Made by a program: the position numbers and the translations under genes | From: Trachythela sp. YZ-2020 | Taxonomy: Eukaryota; Cnidaria; Anthozoa; Malacalcyonacea; Clavulariidae | NCBI GenBank assembly: GCA_016169945.1 | Contig: JADLSH010000216.1 | Location: 650,501 to 714,500, forward strand | Direction of reading: 5' to 3' | Length of the DNA: 64,000 nt | Notes under the pieces: model-generated | What the model was told of the DNA's origin: nothing | What the model saw: only the letters and a program-made list of their open reading frames with translations | Database searches by the model: none | Shown here: positions 35,071 through 49,157 of the stretch, one piece after another | Layout of the letters: each line of letters begins with the position of its first letter | How positions within the stretch are numbered: the stretch's first letter is position 1

Positions 35071-36759
35071 TTGTTATTATTAAAACAAGGGTTGAAAATG
35101 TGCTCTCCCTATTGCAACACATATCTTCATGTTTGTAAAATATATAGTTGCTTTTTGGGTAATAACTAATAATATAACTGTTATGTGTCCAACCTATGGG
35201 TTCTAAATATACCACAGTCGCGTTGCTATGGCAACAATAGCGTATGAACTATAGTAGTCATATCCTATAAATGGGACAAAAATTAAAATTACTTGAGTTT
35301 CCTTCGGTGAATTTTTTAAAAAAAATGCAAGTAAATTTGGAATACTAAACGGAACATTATATCAAAAAATTAAGGTAGGTTGTAGGATAAGTTTTTTAGA
35401 TATTTGCAAATTTCTATTCTGAGAAAACTTATCAATAAATTTTTCTAAAATTTGGACATATTAAAAAAGGCGACTTGTAAGTTCACTATACAAAAATTAA
35501 AAAAATTTCACCGAAGGAAATTAAAACTAAAGCCATTAAGCCACGCACAAAACTTACGCGGGCAAACAGAATTTCAATTCGACAAGAACGGCATCTGCGC
35601 ATGTCCTTGTCTTTCGCGTGACTCGCTGGCTGTAAAACAGGCTGGTTTTTTTCCGAAATGGTGTACAATTGCGAGCAAAATTCTCTTCGTTTTCGTTACC
35701 CTTGGCTTGTTGGACACAAGATTGTTTGTTGGTGGTCTTTTTCTGGTCTGGTTTGTCAGTGATGTACCCATTGAATTAATCCAACATCTCTTAAATTTGT
35801 TTTTATTGTTGAAATCGGTATGAAAACTTTTCAAAATATTCAAACAATTCCAAATTTTCGAAAGACAACTCGTAAGTCGTAACTGTCTGTACTGTAGTTG
35901 TATGCAGTAGTTTTTAAACTTTTGATTGTTTTAAAGAATTATATTACTCTGACAGTTCTAGACTGCCTTGAGCAGAGTATAAAATATCATTTTAGAATTT
36001 TTAGTCTGCAACAAGTCGAAGATTTTGAACATTATAAAAGATAATACTGAACTTAAATACGTAAAAAACATACTAAAATAAAGCTTAGAAACTGGTTAAC
36101 AACATACGTACTGTTTGAATTTCAAAGATTTACGATTATAATGAAAAGGTTGTGGTTTCTTCGCAGAAAAATCTCGAAAATAACTTCCCGCGGCTTGTTT
36201 CAAAATTTTGCCGGGTCACGAAGATTCCACGCGAGGATGACATCTGATCTATATAGATCGTGTTTCAAACTGTACTAACTGTAGGGAACCACCTTAAGGC
36301 TTTCCGTCCACCTCAGAGTAAGTAAACACACAATAATTAGTCAACAGGGGCCGGTTGTACGAAGTCCGTTTAGCCTATCCGGTGGATAAATCGAATATAT
36401 CGATCAAGTATATATATTAATCGAAGTATCGAACATGCAACCAAGCCACTCTCCTCCGCAGAGGCTTCTTTGTTTTTTTCACAGTTAAAATTGTTTTTTC
36501 ACAGTAATAAAATCAAAGGAAATATATAGTTTTCGTAGCGGAAGTAATAATGGCATTTTTCGTAGTGGAGGGTAATAATGGTAAAGTAGGGACAGTAGAG
36601 CCATCTTCCCGTCATACTTAGCGCCCCTAAAAATTTATTTTATTTTTTTACTTTATTTTTTACGTATAAAGGCTCTGCGGAGGAGAGTGCAACCAAGCTG
36701 AAATTTTTCTTGAATAGAACAATTATGTTTGCCACTACATATTAAATACACAAGATTTA
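35071..36759. other. No gene recognised
   Basis: Unit 2 counterpart of 9225-10966, without the twin palindromes. No coding region I can support. Confidence 0.4.
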
Positions 36760-37530
36760 TAGTGCCTATGCAACGAAATTTTTGCCTCATTTTTTATTGT
36801 TTTGTTAAAAATTACAGCTCCAATGATGAAGAATGGCGTTTACAGTTTATTCATATATCATCTCATTCCCAAGTTATCGCACTTTGTATATTTTGATTTG
36901 TGACGTCACTAGTTGTGCTTGAGATAGTGGCAATAACAAGAAAATCTGATATCTTAGTGATAATTTAATAAAATTCAATAAAACTTGGCACACTCAGTTG
37001 GGTGCACCCACGTGAGTATTTTGGAGTGGTCATGTGGTTGTCATGGCAACACACTAGTCCCCAGTCTCTTCACTTCCTTTTTCCAAATTTCCTCCTCTAA
37101 ACTTCGTGCAGAGGACGTTTGCTTATTTCATGGGTTTAAACTTGTCACAACACCTGTACATACTATAGTAATAAGCGCAAATTGCAGAAATTGGTTTTGA
37201 TTTCGTTGGAGACAGATCATATAGCAAATGCACGAGAACTCGAGAAGAGACTAGTGCATTGCCATGACAACGATAGAAACAACCCAAAATGGTCACTTAG
37301 GTGCACCAACTAAGTGTGCCAAGTTTCATTGAATTCTACTAAATCATCACCAAGATATCAGACTTTCTTGTTATTGCCACTATCTCAAGCACAACCAATG
37401 ACGTCACAAATCAAAATGTACAAAGTGCGATAACTTGGGAATGAGATGAGATATGTCATTCTTCGTCATTCCAGGTGTACTTTTTAACAAAACAATAAAA
37501 ATCAGGCAAAAATTTCGTTGCATAGGCACT
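36760..37530. mobile_element. Foldback element, unit 2
   Basis: Counterpart of 10967-11739, with the same TTA flanks (36757-36759, 37531-37533). Confidence 0.6.
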
Positions 37531-37719
37531 TTAAGTTAAATTTGTGAGTTAAATTTCCGTATTTTACAAACCTAGATATAATTCGTAGTACTCTTTCTCC
37601 GCCAGAAGCACAGTTATCATACACAGTAGCAGTGGTTCAAAGTCATTGTCCTGTTGAAAATAGAATAGCAAATACTTTTCTTATTTGGAATGACAAAATT
37701 ATAAATTCTAAAAAACATA

Positions 37720-38035
37720 CACTGGATAGTGGATAGCACTCTAACTGTTCTTCCTAAAGATCAAGTAAGCGTCATCTCTTATCGGTCCAGTGTCACTACA
37801 CTGGAGGAAATTTAAACTAAACTAACTTTATTTATACTGGATAACTCTATCAGTTCTGCCTAGAGGTCTAGTAAGGGTCATTCTTATTCGGTCTAGCAGC
37901 AAGTTTTCTAATTCATCCCTATGTCAAAACTAAACTAACTTTATTTATACTGGATAAATCTATCAGTTCGTAGTTAATCAGTTCTAAACTGTTTTAATAT
38001 AAAGCTCCAATGTAAGGGTCATCTTTCACTATGAT
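37720..38035. repeat. Degenerate tandem repeat (second block), unit 2
   Basis: Counterpart of 11930-12235. Confidence 0.6.
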
Positions 38036-38648
38036 CATGGTTAAATACTACGTGAGAAAACGGTAGCATGTGCAAGACGTTACTCTCACGTAAACTAGAA
38101 AACGGGAGCTAGTACGAAGAGAAAACAGGACGAATGAGGGAAGGTATTATTTACTCAGGTTCTCGCCATCCGCACCCCTCTCCCCTACCCGACAGGTTAT
38201 AGAGAGCAGGGCTTATTTGAGGGGGGGGGGTTAATAAGTGACTTACAATAAGTATTATGGCGTCATACTAAGCTAAACTGTTCGCTGCTGCAAATATTTC
38301 AAATTTCAAAATACATAATATTGACATGACAAAATAAAGTACTATTGAATAAGTATATAATTTATACGGCAAGACCGAGGTTTAATATTTTACCGTAAAG
38401 ACAAAATGTTTGAGGTTAATAAGTAGTTATTATTCCAATCAACAGTTTATTATGCAAATAATTCAATGTTAAACATCAAAATGTTCGTAACTAACACATC
38501 CTAACAGTGTTCCAACCTCGACAGTGTTCATTACTGCATCAAAACTAACAAATTTCACCAAAATATCAACAACATTATCAACATGTAACAGTCAAAATCT
38601 CCAAACAAATATCAACCTATCTTCCAAAATATTTACAATTTATCCTAC
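38036..38648 (-). other. 3' region of gene Y, unit 2
   Basis: Counterpart of 12236-12854 with the minus-strand polyadenylation signal. A G-run near 38221 is longer than in unit 1. Confidence 0.45.
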
Positions 38649-40847
38649 TTAGTGAGTCATCATATTGTCATGGGTATCCATATGATTTTCAAGTTCACTT
38701 ACAATGTCCAACTCAACATCACAGACACAACAAATATAGCCAATACCAATACCAGTTGGTTCTCTTGATTCTAATTCTTGACAGACATCACATTTGTAGA
38801 AGGTGCCATGGTGCTTGCCTTGCAGTGCTGTGTTAAACTTTCAAGATCAGGGAACTGTTTGTCACACTTGTCACAATCATAATGATTGCCACTAGATTAT
38901 TCATTAAACCGCGGCTACACGGGCGATTTTTTACTCGCGATTTTTGAAATCGTCAACAAACTTCTTCGTCAAAAATCTTTCGTCTAGCCACCCATGAACG
39001 CGCGATTTGACAGCCTGGAAAAATCGTCAAAGTTAATCGCGATAATTTCAATAAGTTGAATATTTCTCGATGAGTCGACAAAATTTTCTCTCGTGTAGCC
39101 ACCATCATGTGTTGACGATTTCAAAAAAATCGCGAGTAAAAAATCGCCTGTGTATCGGCGCCTTTAATATACCCTTGCACATCTTGTGATGGAATTTCTC
39201 TGCCACGAGTGATGCACAATAACAAGCCATCTATTAAATATGATCTTCTGTGTTGTGTCTTTTCTTGAAAACATCATATTCATAAGGTTTGTCTCCAGTA
39301 TGTCTTCTTTTATGTCTTGTTAAGATGCTTCAACATTAAAATTTCTTCTTGCAAACATCACATCCATAAGGTTTGTCTCCAGTATGTGTTCGTTTATGTT
39401 TTGTTAGGCTGCTTGATTGAGAAAATTTCTTGTTGCAAACATCACATCCATAAGGTTTGTCTCCAGTATGTGTTCGTTTATGTTTTGCTAAGGTGCTTGA
39501 ACATGAAATTCGTTGACTGCAAACATCACATCCATAAGGTTTGTCTCCAGTGTGTGTTCTTTTGTGTGATGCTAAGGTGCTTGACTGCAAAAATATTTTC
39601 TTGCAAACATCACATCCATAAGGTTTGTCTCCTGTGTGTGTTCGTTTATGTGTTGCCAAATTATTTGACTTAGAAAATTTCTTGTTGCAAACATCACATT
39701 CATAAGGTCTGTCTCCAGTGTGTGTTCTTTTGTGTGTTGCCAAGGCACTTGAATGAGAAAATCGTTTGTCACAAACATCACATCCATAAGGTTTGTCTCC
39801 AGTATGTGTTCTTTTATGTGTTACTAAGTTGCATGATTGAGAAAACTTTTTGTTGCAAACATCACATTCATAATGTCTGTCTCCAGTATGTGTTCTTTTA
39901 TGTGTTACTAAGTTGCATGATTGAGAAAACGTTTTCTTGCAAACATCACATCCATAAGGTTTGTCTCCAGTATGTGTTCGTTTATGTTTTGCTAAGTTGC
40001 TTGATTGAGAAAATCTTCGATTGCAAACATCACATCCATAAGGTTTGTCTCCAGTATGTGTTCGTTTATGTTTTGTTAGGCTGCTTGATTGAGAAAATTT
40101 CTTGTTGCAAACATCACATCCATAAGGTTTGTCTCCAGTATGTGTTCGTTTATGTTTTGCTAAGGTGCTTCAACATGAAATTCGTTGACTGCAAACATCA
40201 CATCCATAAGGTTTGTCTCCAGTGTGTGTTCTTTTGTGTGATGCTAAGGTGCTTGACTGCAAAAATATTTTCTTGCAAACATCACATTCATAAGGTTTGT
40301 CTCCAGTATGTGTTCGTTTATGTTTTGCTAAGCTGCTTGATTGAGAAAATCTTTGATTGCAAACATCACATCCACAAGGTTTGTCTCAGTATGTGTTCGT
40401 TTATGTTTTGCTAAGCTGCTTGATTGAGAAAATCTTTTATTGCAAACATCACATCCACAAGGTTTGTCTCAGTATGTGTTCTTTTATGATTTGCTAAGGT
40501 GCTTGAATGTGAAAACTTTTTCTTGCACGTATCACATTCAGAAGGTCGGTCTCCAGTGTGGGGTCTTTTATGTGTTACTAAGTTGCGTGAATGAAAAACT
40601 TTTTCTTGCAAACATCACATTCATAAGGTTTGTCTCCAGTATGTCTTCTTTTATGTCTTGCTAAGGAGCTTGAATGAGAAAATCTTTGATTGCAAATATC
40701 ACATTCATGAGCTTTGTCCCCAGTGTGTGTTCTTCTTTCAACAAGTTTCTGACCGCCAGTAGAAGGCCGAAGGGTTTGGGGAGACGTTTGCTTCTCACGC
40801 CCTTCAAATAACGACAAACTTGAGGAGGACAAATCGTCAGATTTGGT
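38649..40847 (-). pseudogene. Gene Y, unit 2: terminal exon of C2H2 zinc-finger gene
   Basis: The exon opens with [19 protein letters not shown] and runs cleanly through the first finger ([17 protein letters not shown]) to finger 2. There a lost C near 40603 shifts frame. About 17 fingers follow, five fewer than unit 1. Linker indels occur at 40387 and 40467. Long open runs include 39336-39743 on this strand (complete fingers such as CDVCSQRISCSSTLAKH). The array ends at TAA 39234-39236 and the decayed C-terminal segment at TAA 38649-38651. With only about four visible indels, this is the least damaged copy and might be intact in the animal if those are consensus errors. Confidence 0.75.
38904..39169. 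mobile_element. MITE inside the gene Y terminal exon, unit 2
   Basis: Counterpart of 13110-13374. Confidence 0.6.
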
Positions 40848-42284
40848 CTGAAAATTAACAAGGTTAATAAATAATGTTCAAATACGGTACATTAAATGTC
40901 CAATATCAAAATCCTTCTTCAATATCTATATATTAAACTATATCCATGTATATAATGAAGGGAAAAGGGACAAGCCGTGCTTCATGCGATCAATCAGGAC
41001 CGTAGTGAAGGGATGTCGATTGGGGGGCGTTGAAGGCCGAATTGCCGGGTAATAATATAATTTGCCGAGTTTCTCAATATTCCAACACACGTTTTAATTT
41101 GATCTTAGGGACTTGCCATAAATTACCAGGGGACGAGGGGAGGTGGAAATTTTCAATGGACAATGAATTGATGAAAATAATATGACCTCCCCAATGTACG
41201 AGTTGGAAAATTTGTGACCTAACCTGGGGCTCGTCTGACCCCCCCTAGCCTATATAATACCCCATAGTTGTTTTACTGCAGTAGTATGAAAACGTTTCGA
41301 AGAAGAGAACAATAAGCAGCAGCATAGGCAGGGTTTTAACTGTGGAACAGCACAAATGGTAGGGGTCCAGGGTTTGAATTTCTACGGTCATTAAAACAGC
41401 ATTTCTCGCATTCTGAGACGAGTTCTGAAGAAAAATCACCCTCCTGCAACCAGCGCAAATTATTTCAAAAATGCCATAGATTGTGAAAATTTCAGTATCA
41501 ACTTGTTGATGTAATTTGTGTATTCAATTGTGTATTCAACTTGTTGATTCTGACTTTTTGTGGGGGGGTGCTGACGTTTTCTAGGGGGGTGCGCACCCCC
41601 GCCTATGATAAAAAGCATAAAGCCATTTGTTTTTCCCTATCAATCCATGTTGCAGATATTTGTTTTTTTGCGTCGCACAAACAAATTCGCCTATAGTGGT
41701 AAACCAACCTTTCAGCCTCACTTCACCTATTGATGATAGAGAGAGTGGAGATGCCTGTGTACGAGGCATATATTTTTGACAAAATGCTGTTTACATATAG
41801 CCATTGGCAAAACATAAACAAAATATTCTGATGAAATATTATAAATTGAGTAATATATCAAACTTCCAATCCGATGTTCTGATCACAAGATTTTCCTTAC
41901 ACCTACGCTGTCCCACTAATCCGAATATCATTCTTAGCTTTTACAATTTTGACGATTTCACAATTTTCCGACTGGTTCGGACCAATTTGCCGACTGATGT
42001 AAATTTATTTGGTGCGTGACGCACTCCCCCCCCGCTCGCTACGGCCCTGACTTCAATTTTTATTCCGTTCATGTATTATATATATCGAAAGTAGATATTG
42101 AGATGATTCCTTGTAAAAATCCATTATATTTTTGTCCCAAGTCACGAATCAAAATTCCCTGGATACATACAGCTGGATTTATTAAAGATCGAGGCAGTTC
42201 AGTACAGTAGTATTAGGGGTCGTATACTTCGATCTATCAAAAGCTTTTATCGTTCCGCGTGGCTGTATTTAAATTAATACTCAC
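40848..42284 (-). other. Intron 1 of gene Y, unit 2
   Basis: Same phase-0 intron as in unit 1, without the helicase-bearing insert (empty target at 42254-42262). Confidence 0.65.
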
Positions 42285-42443
42285 CTTTGTGTCTTTTAAC
42301 AGCGACTTCGATTTGCTACTTTCGTCTGATTTCCCGACGGTTTTCACGGGCCTTCTTGGAGAATACACAAGTTTCGTTGCTTTAGATTGCTCTCTCGTGT
42401 TTTCTGCGAATATAAAACTTGAACAGGATAAGTTATCTTCCAT
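42285..42443 (-). CDS. Gene Y, unit 2: first coding exon
   Basis: Identical in predicted protein to 16886-17044: 53 open codons, MEDNLSCSS start, donor AAG|GTGAGT. Together with 38649-40847 it makes the best candidate for an expressed zinc-finger gene in the window. Confidence 0.6.
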
Positions 42444-43189
42444 TTTCGTCCTTCTAAAAGTCGAAAAGTCCTCCTTGTGGCTAAATAAAGATAAAAGATT
42501 GCACATTTGCCCGCATAGCCTCACTCGGCTAACCTTACAACAAACCCAGCCTGCGTGCAGTTCTCCCAAACGTAAGCATAATTATAATTCTATTTAACCC
42601 TAACTCCCAAACTAACCCTAACCAACCTAATAAACGTTTACAAATTACAAATAGACAATTAACTGAATAATTGAATAAACAATGTTTCCTGGTTTACCTT
42701 TAGTCCAGGACCTGTATATGAGTTTGTATGCATTTCATTTAGGACAGATAATCTCAACTGTTTTAGGGCAAGTTGACCATGGCGGTCAACATGGTAACGC
42801 TGCCCGAACCCCAATCCGGGGCGAAACGTCCGAAACGGACCACACCCAAAAATGACGCTTTCACCATGGAGCTATCTACCAAACCATAAAAGCTTTGGCT
42901 ATTCTGAGGTGATTATATGGTTCAGAGATAGTGCTTTTAGGGGGGTCATTGGTAAGTGTGAAATGCCTAGCACTGATATTTCACAAGAAAATGACCATAC
43001 AATACTCATGGTCAAACGTCAATTTGTGGCTTACAACTTCAGATAAACAGCATTGGACCTACATTACCTTTTTCCCTAAATCTTTTTGATAGAAACATAA
43101 TTGGTACTTATTTAAGTATATTACCACTGTTTTGGTGTAAAATAGTAAATATTTTGTGACCGAAATAATAATTTGAAATGTACCCACCT

Positions 43190-43290
43190 CCTGCAAATGG
43201 ACGTATTTGGCCAAATTCGCCACTTTACTCCGCTGTTTATCACCGATACTCGTTGAAATCCTTCCAAATATGTAAGTCAGTTCAGACATA
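43190..43290 (-). pseudogene. Captured first-exon-like segment, left arm
   Basis: Mirror of 44552-44652; the donor here reads GAG|GTGGGT. Confidence 0.4.
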
Positions 43291-44551
43291 ATGGTATCAA
43301 GCACATTTTAAACAAGTTTTAACTAGGTTTCAAGTATATCCTAGCTGTTTAACCATCGACAAGGTAAAACCTCAACTTTGTCCAAATTCGGCGCCATTGT
43401 GTCATCCCGTGTCGGTTGTCAACAATTCGGCCTCGTTATTCTTCCTTCAAGCCATTTCGATTACACTAGTAACAAATTTAACCCTTTATTATGGGTATGA
43501 AGATAAAAATATGAATAAAAGATACGAAATGCAGCATTTTACCTCCCTGTAAAATGTTGCTTACGAGTCTTTCAAAACATTCCGTACAAATCTCGCGTGG
43601 TCAAAGTGACAGGGCCGTGCAGGGGGGTGATGTTTTTCACGAAGATATAAGAAGGCTGCGTGTGACAACAGGAACCCAAGCTGACTTAATTAACTTTAGT
43701 TGAATATAGACTAAAAACTGAACTATTAGTGCAAGCTAACTCTAAAATACATCCTAAACTATACTGTTATTTACGGAATACTACTTTTTTAAACTAATAA
43801 CATTTTTTTTACATTTTTTGTCCAAATATATTATATAAAGTTCATATTTTAACGTCAAGTATAAACTGCAACTCTGACTTGTTATTTTTAGAATGTTACT
43901 AATATTATATTAATGAAAATAACTACAGGTATATATTATCAAACATTTATATTATTGGTTAGTAGTGTTGAACTTTTTCCTGTTTATACTTTTACAAAAC
44001 TGAGGACAGAAATTTAGAAAAAAATATGTTATTAATTTAAAAAAGTAGTATTCAGTAAATAACAGTATAGTTTAGGGTATTTTAGAGTTAGCTTTCACTA
44101 ATAGTTCAGTTTTTAGTCTGTATTCAACTAAAGTTAAGTCAGCTTGGGTTCCTGTTGTCACACGCAGCCTTCTTCCAGAGGCCTTCTTCTATCTTCGTGA
44201 AAAACATTCACCCCCCCTGTCACGGCCTGTCACTTTGCCCACGTGAGATTTGTACGGAATGTTTTGAAAGACTCGTAAGCAACATTTTACAGGGAGTTAA
44301 AATGCTGCATTTCGTATCTTTTATTCATATTTTTATCTTCATACCCATAATAAAGGGTTAAATTTGTTACTAGTGTAATCGAAATGGCTTGGATGGAAGA
44401 ATAACGAGGCCGAATTGTTGACAACCGACACGGGATGACACAATGGCGCCGAATTTGGACAAAGTTGAGGTTTTACCTTGTCGATGGTTAAACAGCTAGG
44501 ATATACTTGAAACCTAGTTAAAACTTGTTTAAAATGTGCTTGATACCATTA

Positions 44552-44652
44552 TGTCTGAACTGACTTACATATTTGGAAGGATTTCAACGAGTATCGGTGA
44601 TAAACAGCGGAGTAAAGTGGCGAATTTGGCCAAATACGTCCATTTGCAGGAG
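44552..44652 (+). pseudogene. Captured first-exon-like segment, right arm
   Basis: The reading frame MSELTYIFGRISTSIGDKQR continues to HLQE and stops at a donor GAG|GTAGGT. Upstream sequence resembles a 5' untranslated region, including ATGGCGCCGAATTTGG. Both arms carry it, so the exon was captured and then mirrored. The source gene is not recognised. Confidence 0.45.
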
Positions 44653-45140
44653 GTAGGTACATTTCAAATTATTTCGGTCACAAAATATTTACTATTTTAC
44701 ACCAAAACAGTGGTAATATACTTAAATAAGTACCAATTATGTTTCTATCAAAAAGATTTAGGGAAAAAGGTAATGTAGGTCCAATGCTGTTTATCTGAAG
44801 TTGTAAGCCACAAATTGACGTTTGACCATGAGTATTGTATGGTCATTTTCTTGTGAAATATCAGTGCTAGGCATTTCACACTTACCAATGACCCCCCATG
44901 AAAGCACTATCTCTGAACCATATAAGCACCTCAGAATAGCCAAAGCTTTTATGGTTTGGTAGATAGAACCATGGTGAAAGCGTCGTTTTTGGGTGTGGTC
45001 AGTTTCGGATGTTTCGCCCCGGATTGGGGTTCGGGCAGCGTTACCATGTTGACCGTCATGGTCAACTTGCCCTAAAACAGTTGAGATTATCTGTCCTAAA
45101 TGAAATGCATACAAACTCATATACAGGTCCTAGACTACTT

Positions 45141-45485
45141 TGGGAAACATGGCTAGGAAACAATGTTTCCTGGTTTAACCCACCTTCGGGAAAGATGGGG
45201 AAACAATGTTTCCCACCTTTGGGAGACATGGCTAGGAAACAAGATTTTCTGGTTTGCCACCTTCGGGAAACATGGCTAAAAAACAATGTTTCCTAGTTTG
45301 CAAGCTACGGTTTCCTGGTTTGCCACCTTCGGAAAACAATGGCTAAAAAAACATGCTCCCTGGTTTGCCCATCTTTGAGAAACATGGTTAGGCGAAAATA
45401 TTGATTAGTTTGCCCACCTTCGGGGAAACATGGCTAGCCGCCTTCGGGAAACATGGTTTAAAGAATTAATTCGGAAATAACGTTT
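45141..45485. repeat. GGAAACATGG minisatellite, unit 2
   Basis: Remainder of the array that begins before the foldback insertion; equals 17303-17645. Confidence 0.7.
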
Positions 45486-45543
45486 CCGCAAGAATGTATT
45501 CTAGTAATTTTCCGCGGCTTAAATTTCGTCTTTAATAACCTAG

Positions 45544-45654
45544 GTGACTGTGTGTTTCAAGTCTGGCAGTCAAAATAAAAGTCAAAACAAAAGTTGCGTT
45601 CAAGACAACAGCGCTAATCTACCAGAAGAGGACGAAATTCCTGAATCCAAAACA
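45544..45654 (+). CDS. Orphan exon-like segment, unit 2
   Basis: Same 37 codons, acceptor and GTAAGT donor as 17701-17811. Lack of any indel between units contrasts with the zinc-finger exons. Confidence 0.35.
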
Positions 45655-45661
45655 GTAAGTT

Positions 45662-45865
45662 GTGTGATGGTGGTCATAGTAATCATGGTGGTAATGGTGG
45701 TGGGTGATGATGACGTTGGTGATGATGGTATTGGTGAGGATGGTGGTGATGATGATGGATTTTAATGGTATTAGTGATGGACCTTTGATGGTATTGGTGA
45801 TGATGGACCGTTGATGGTATTGGTGATGATGGACCGTTGATGGTATTGGTGATGATGTTATTCAG
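45662..45865. repeat. GGTGATGAT minisatellite, unit 2
   Basis: Counterpart of 17820-18025. Confidence 0.75.
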
Positions 45866-46023
45866 TACACATCAGATGGTTTAAAACTTCTGAAAATGTA
45901 TATACAAACCTTGAACAGAACTATACGTTATGGCAATATTCCTCAAGATTCGATCAAGATTCCTTAGTTTAGACGTTTTTCCATTGGTGGGTTTTAGTAT
46001 ATAAGCGTCACGGGGGCTGAGAT

Positions 46024-46526
<503 letters not shown>

Positions 46527-48583
46527 AAATCATATGGATGCCCATGACAATATGATGGCTCACTAAGTAGGATAAATTGTAAATATTTTGGGAGATAGGT
46601 TGATATTTGTTTGGAGATTTTGACTGTTACATGTTGATAATGTTGTTATTTTGGTGAAATTTGTTAGTTCTGATGCAGTGATGAACACTGTTAGGATACA
46701 TGTGTTAATTACGAACATTTTGATATTTAACATTGAATTATTTGCGTAATAAACTGTGTGATTGGAATAATAATTAACAATTATTGGATGAGGTTTTTGT
46801 GATATCCGGAATTATCAAGGTCAAGGTAAGTGTTATCAGGCGAAGGCTGAGACTGATAACACTTACCGAGACCTTGATAATTCCGGATATAACAAAAACC
46901 GAATTCAATAATTGTTTTATTATACATTGCATTGTCATGAATCTCCTTCGATGAACAACGATTTAAATTCTGTCGCATAAAACAACGTTTGGTTCTAAAA
47001 TATTGGGGTAATTGGGTAAAAACCAAATATTAGAAATCTAATTTACTTACTATAGTTCTGATAAAAGTTTCAAAATAGTGTATTTTTTGCGCAAAAACTT
47101 TCAAAAAGACATCGTTTTTTCATGGGTTTTTATTCTTGTATGTACAGCTGCCGCTCGCTAAAAAAGTACGTACTGCTGGCTCAACCTACAGATAACTGTA
47201 AGCAATTAGCCAATCAGAAGACACGCAGTGACTACAATGTATAATAATACAAATAAAATTACATAGGTGATTATTGAAAATTCTCATTGATGATTGGTTG
47301 CGCTACCTCAGATTAAAACGCGATAATCACCTTTACTAAAACAATTATTCACCTCAGGCTCGGTGGTGAATAAAAACCTCGACTTCGTCTTGGTTTTTAT
47401 TCACCTCGCCTTCGGTGAATAATTGTTAATTATTCAATTGTACTTTATTTTTTCATGTCAATATTATGTATTTTGAAATATTTGCAGCAGCGAACAGTTT
47501 AGCTTAGTATGAGACCATAATACGTATTGTAAATAATTTATTAACCCCCCTCCCCCTCAAATAAGCCCTGCTCTCTATAACCTGTCTGGTGGGGGAGAGA
47601 GTGGGGGGGGGGGAGGGATGCGTTGGCGAGAACCTGAGTAGAGTGTTTCCATTTGACTCGACCTGTTTTCTCTTCGTACTCCCGTTTTCTAGTTTACGTG
47701 AGAGTAACGTCTGTGCACATGCTACCGTTTTCTCACGTAGTATTTAACCACGAAGCAGTGAAAGATGGCCCTTATATTGGAGATTTATATAGAAAACAGT
47801 TTAGAACTGAGTAACTACGAACTGATAGAGTTATCCAGTATAAATAAAGTTAGTTTAGTTTTGACATAGTGATGAATTAGAAGACTTGCTTCTGGACGCT
47901 TACTTGATCTTTAGAAAGAACAGTTGGAGTACTATCCACTATCCAGTGTAGGGTTTTTAGAATTTATAATGCTGTCATTCCACATAAGAAAAGCATTTGC
48001 TATTCTATTTTCAACAGGACAATGACTTTGAACCACTGCTACTGTGTATGATAACTGTGCTTCTGGCGGAGAAAGAGTACTACGAATTATATCTAGGTTT
48101 GTAAAAAACGGAAATTTAACTCACAGTGCCACTGGTTTGTGCAATTGTGCAGGTGTCTCTTTCACCTCTGTACCGATCGTGAGGTTCCAGTCCTGAAATG
48201 TACGAAGGCCGTTTAGCTTAAACGGTGGATAAGCCAAAATTAAATAACACTTTCGCACATTTCGTGAATGACTGAACTTAAATATTGTGTATTTTTTAAT
48301 ATGTAGTAGCAAACATAATTGTTCTATTCAAGTTGAAAAATTTCAGCTTGGTTGCATGTTCGATAAATGTATAGACTTTATCGATATATTCGATTTATCC
48401 ACCGGATAGACTAAATATGGGGCTTCGTACACCCGGCCCCTAGCTGTTGTCTAATTATTGTGTGTTTACTCACTCTGAGGTGGACGGAAAGCCTTAAGGC
48501 TTAACAGGTTTTACTGACCCAAGTCTTCGAGTGTTAATAGTTAGTTATGGTAATAATCTCTAAGGGCTAGTTTTTAGCGATGG
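46527..48583 (+). other. Inverted copy of the gene Y downstream region
   Basis: This is the reverse complement of parts of 9120-12890: the C-terminal codons and 3' untranslated region first, then the minisatellite words, then sequence near 10500-10640 and 9120-9200. It continues naturally from the plus-strand array, so it is the true downstream flank of that gene. It ends abruptly inside the gene X-type intron at 48584. Confidence 0.65.
46776..47428. mobile_element. Inverted-repeat insertion with ACAATTATT ends
   Basis: The inner ends are ATAATTAACAATTATT and AATAATTGTTAATTAT, replacing about 150 bp of the parental sequence. It includes a long hairpin (GGAATTATCAAGGTC ... GACCTTGATAATTCC, 46809-46885) and a second near 47341-47425 (CACCTCGCCTTCGGTG). 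No ORF recognised. Confidence 0.5.
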
Positions 48584-49157
48584 ATAAGGTTAATAAATAA
48601 TGTTCAAATACGGTACATTAAATGTCCAATATCAAAATCCTTCTTCAATATCTATATATTTAACTATATCCATGTATATAATGAAGGGAAAAGGGACAAG
48701 CTGTGCTTCAATCAGGGCCGTAGTGAAGGGATGTCCATTGGGGGGGCGTTGAAGGCCGAATTGCCAAGTAATAATATAATTTGCTGAGTTTCTCAATATT
48801 CCAACACACGTTTTAATTTGATCTTAGGGACTTGCCATAAATTACCAGGGGACGAGGGGAGGTGGAAATTTTCAATGGACAATGAATTGATGAAAATAAT
48901 ATGACCTCCCCAATGTACGAGTTGGAAAATTTGTGATCTAACTTGGGGCTCGTCTGACCCCCCTGGCCTATATAATACCCCATAGTTGTTTTACTGCAGT
49001 AGTATGAAAACGTTTAAAAGAAGAGAACAATAAGCAGCAGCATAGGCAGGGTTTTAACTGTGGAACAGCACAAATGGTAGGGGGTCCAGGGTTTGAATTT
49101 CTACGGTCTTTAAAACAGCATTTCTCGCATTCTGAGACGAGTTCTGAAGAAAAATCA

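Larger units (their letters stand above)
42701..45137. mobile_element. Foldback element with captured exon pair (2437 bp)
   Basis: The ends are TAGTCCAGGACCTGTATATG and CATATACAGGTCCTAGACTA. The element is flanked by CTT (42698-42700, 45138-45140), where unit 1 reads ACCTTTGGG continuously (17298-17306). Arms of about 1.1 kb are inverted copies around a loop of about 210 bp (near 43809-44016). A 3-bp duplication occurs in several DNA transposon superfamilies; none is assigned. No transposase is visible. Confidence 0.7.

Noticed and set aside
40578..40832. A zinc-finger ORF starting at TTG (40832)
   Set aside because: The frame continues upstream to a consensus acceptor at 40848, so the segment is an internal exon start and needs no initiation codon.
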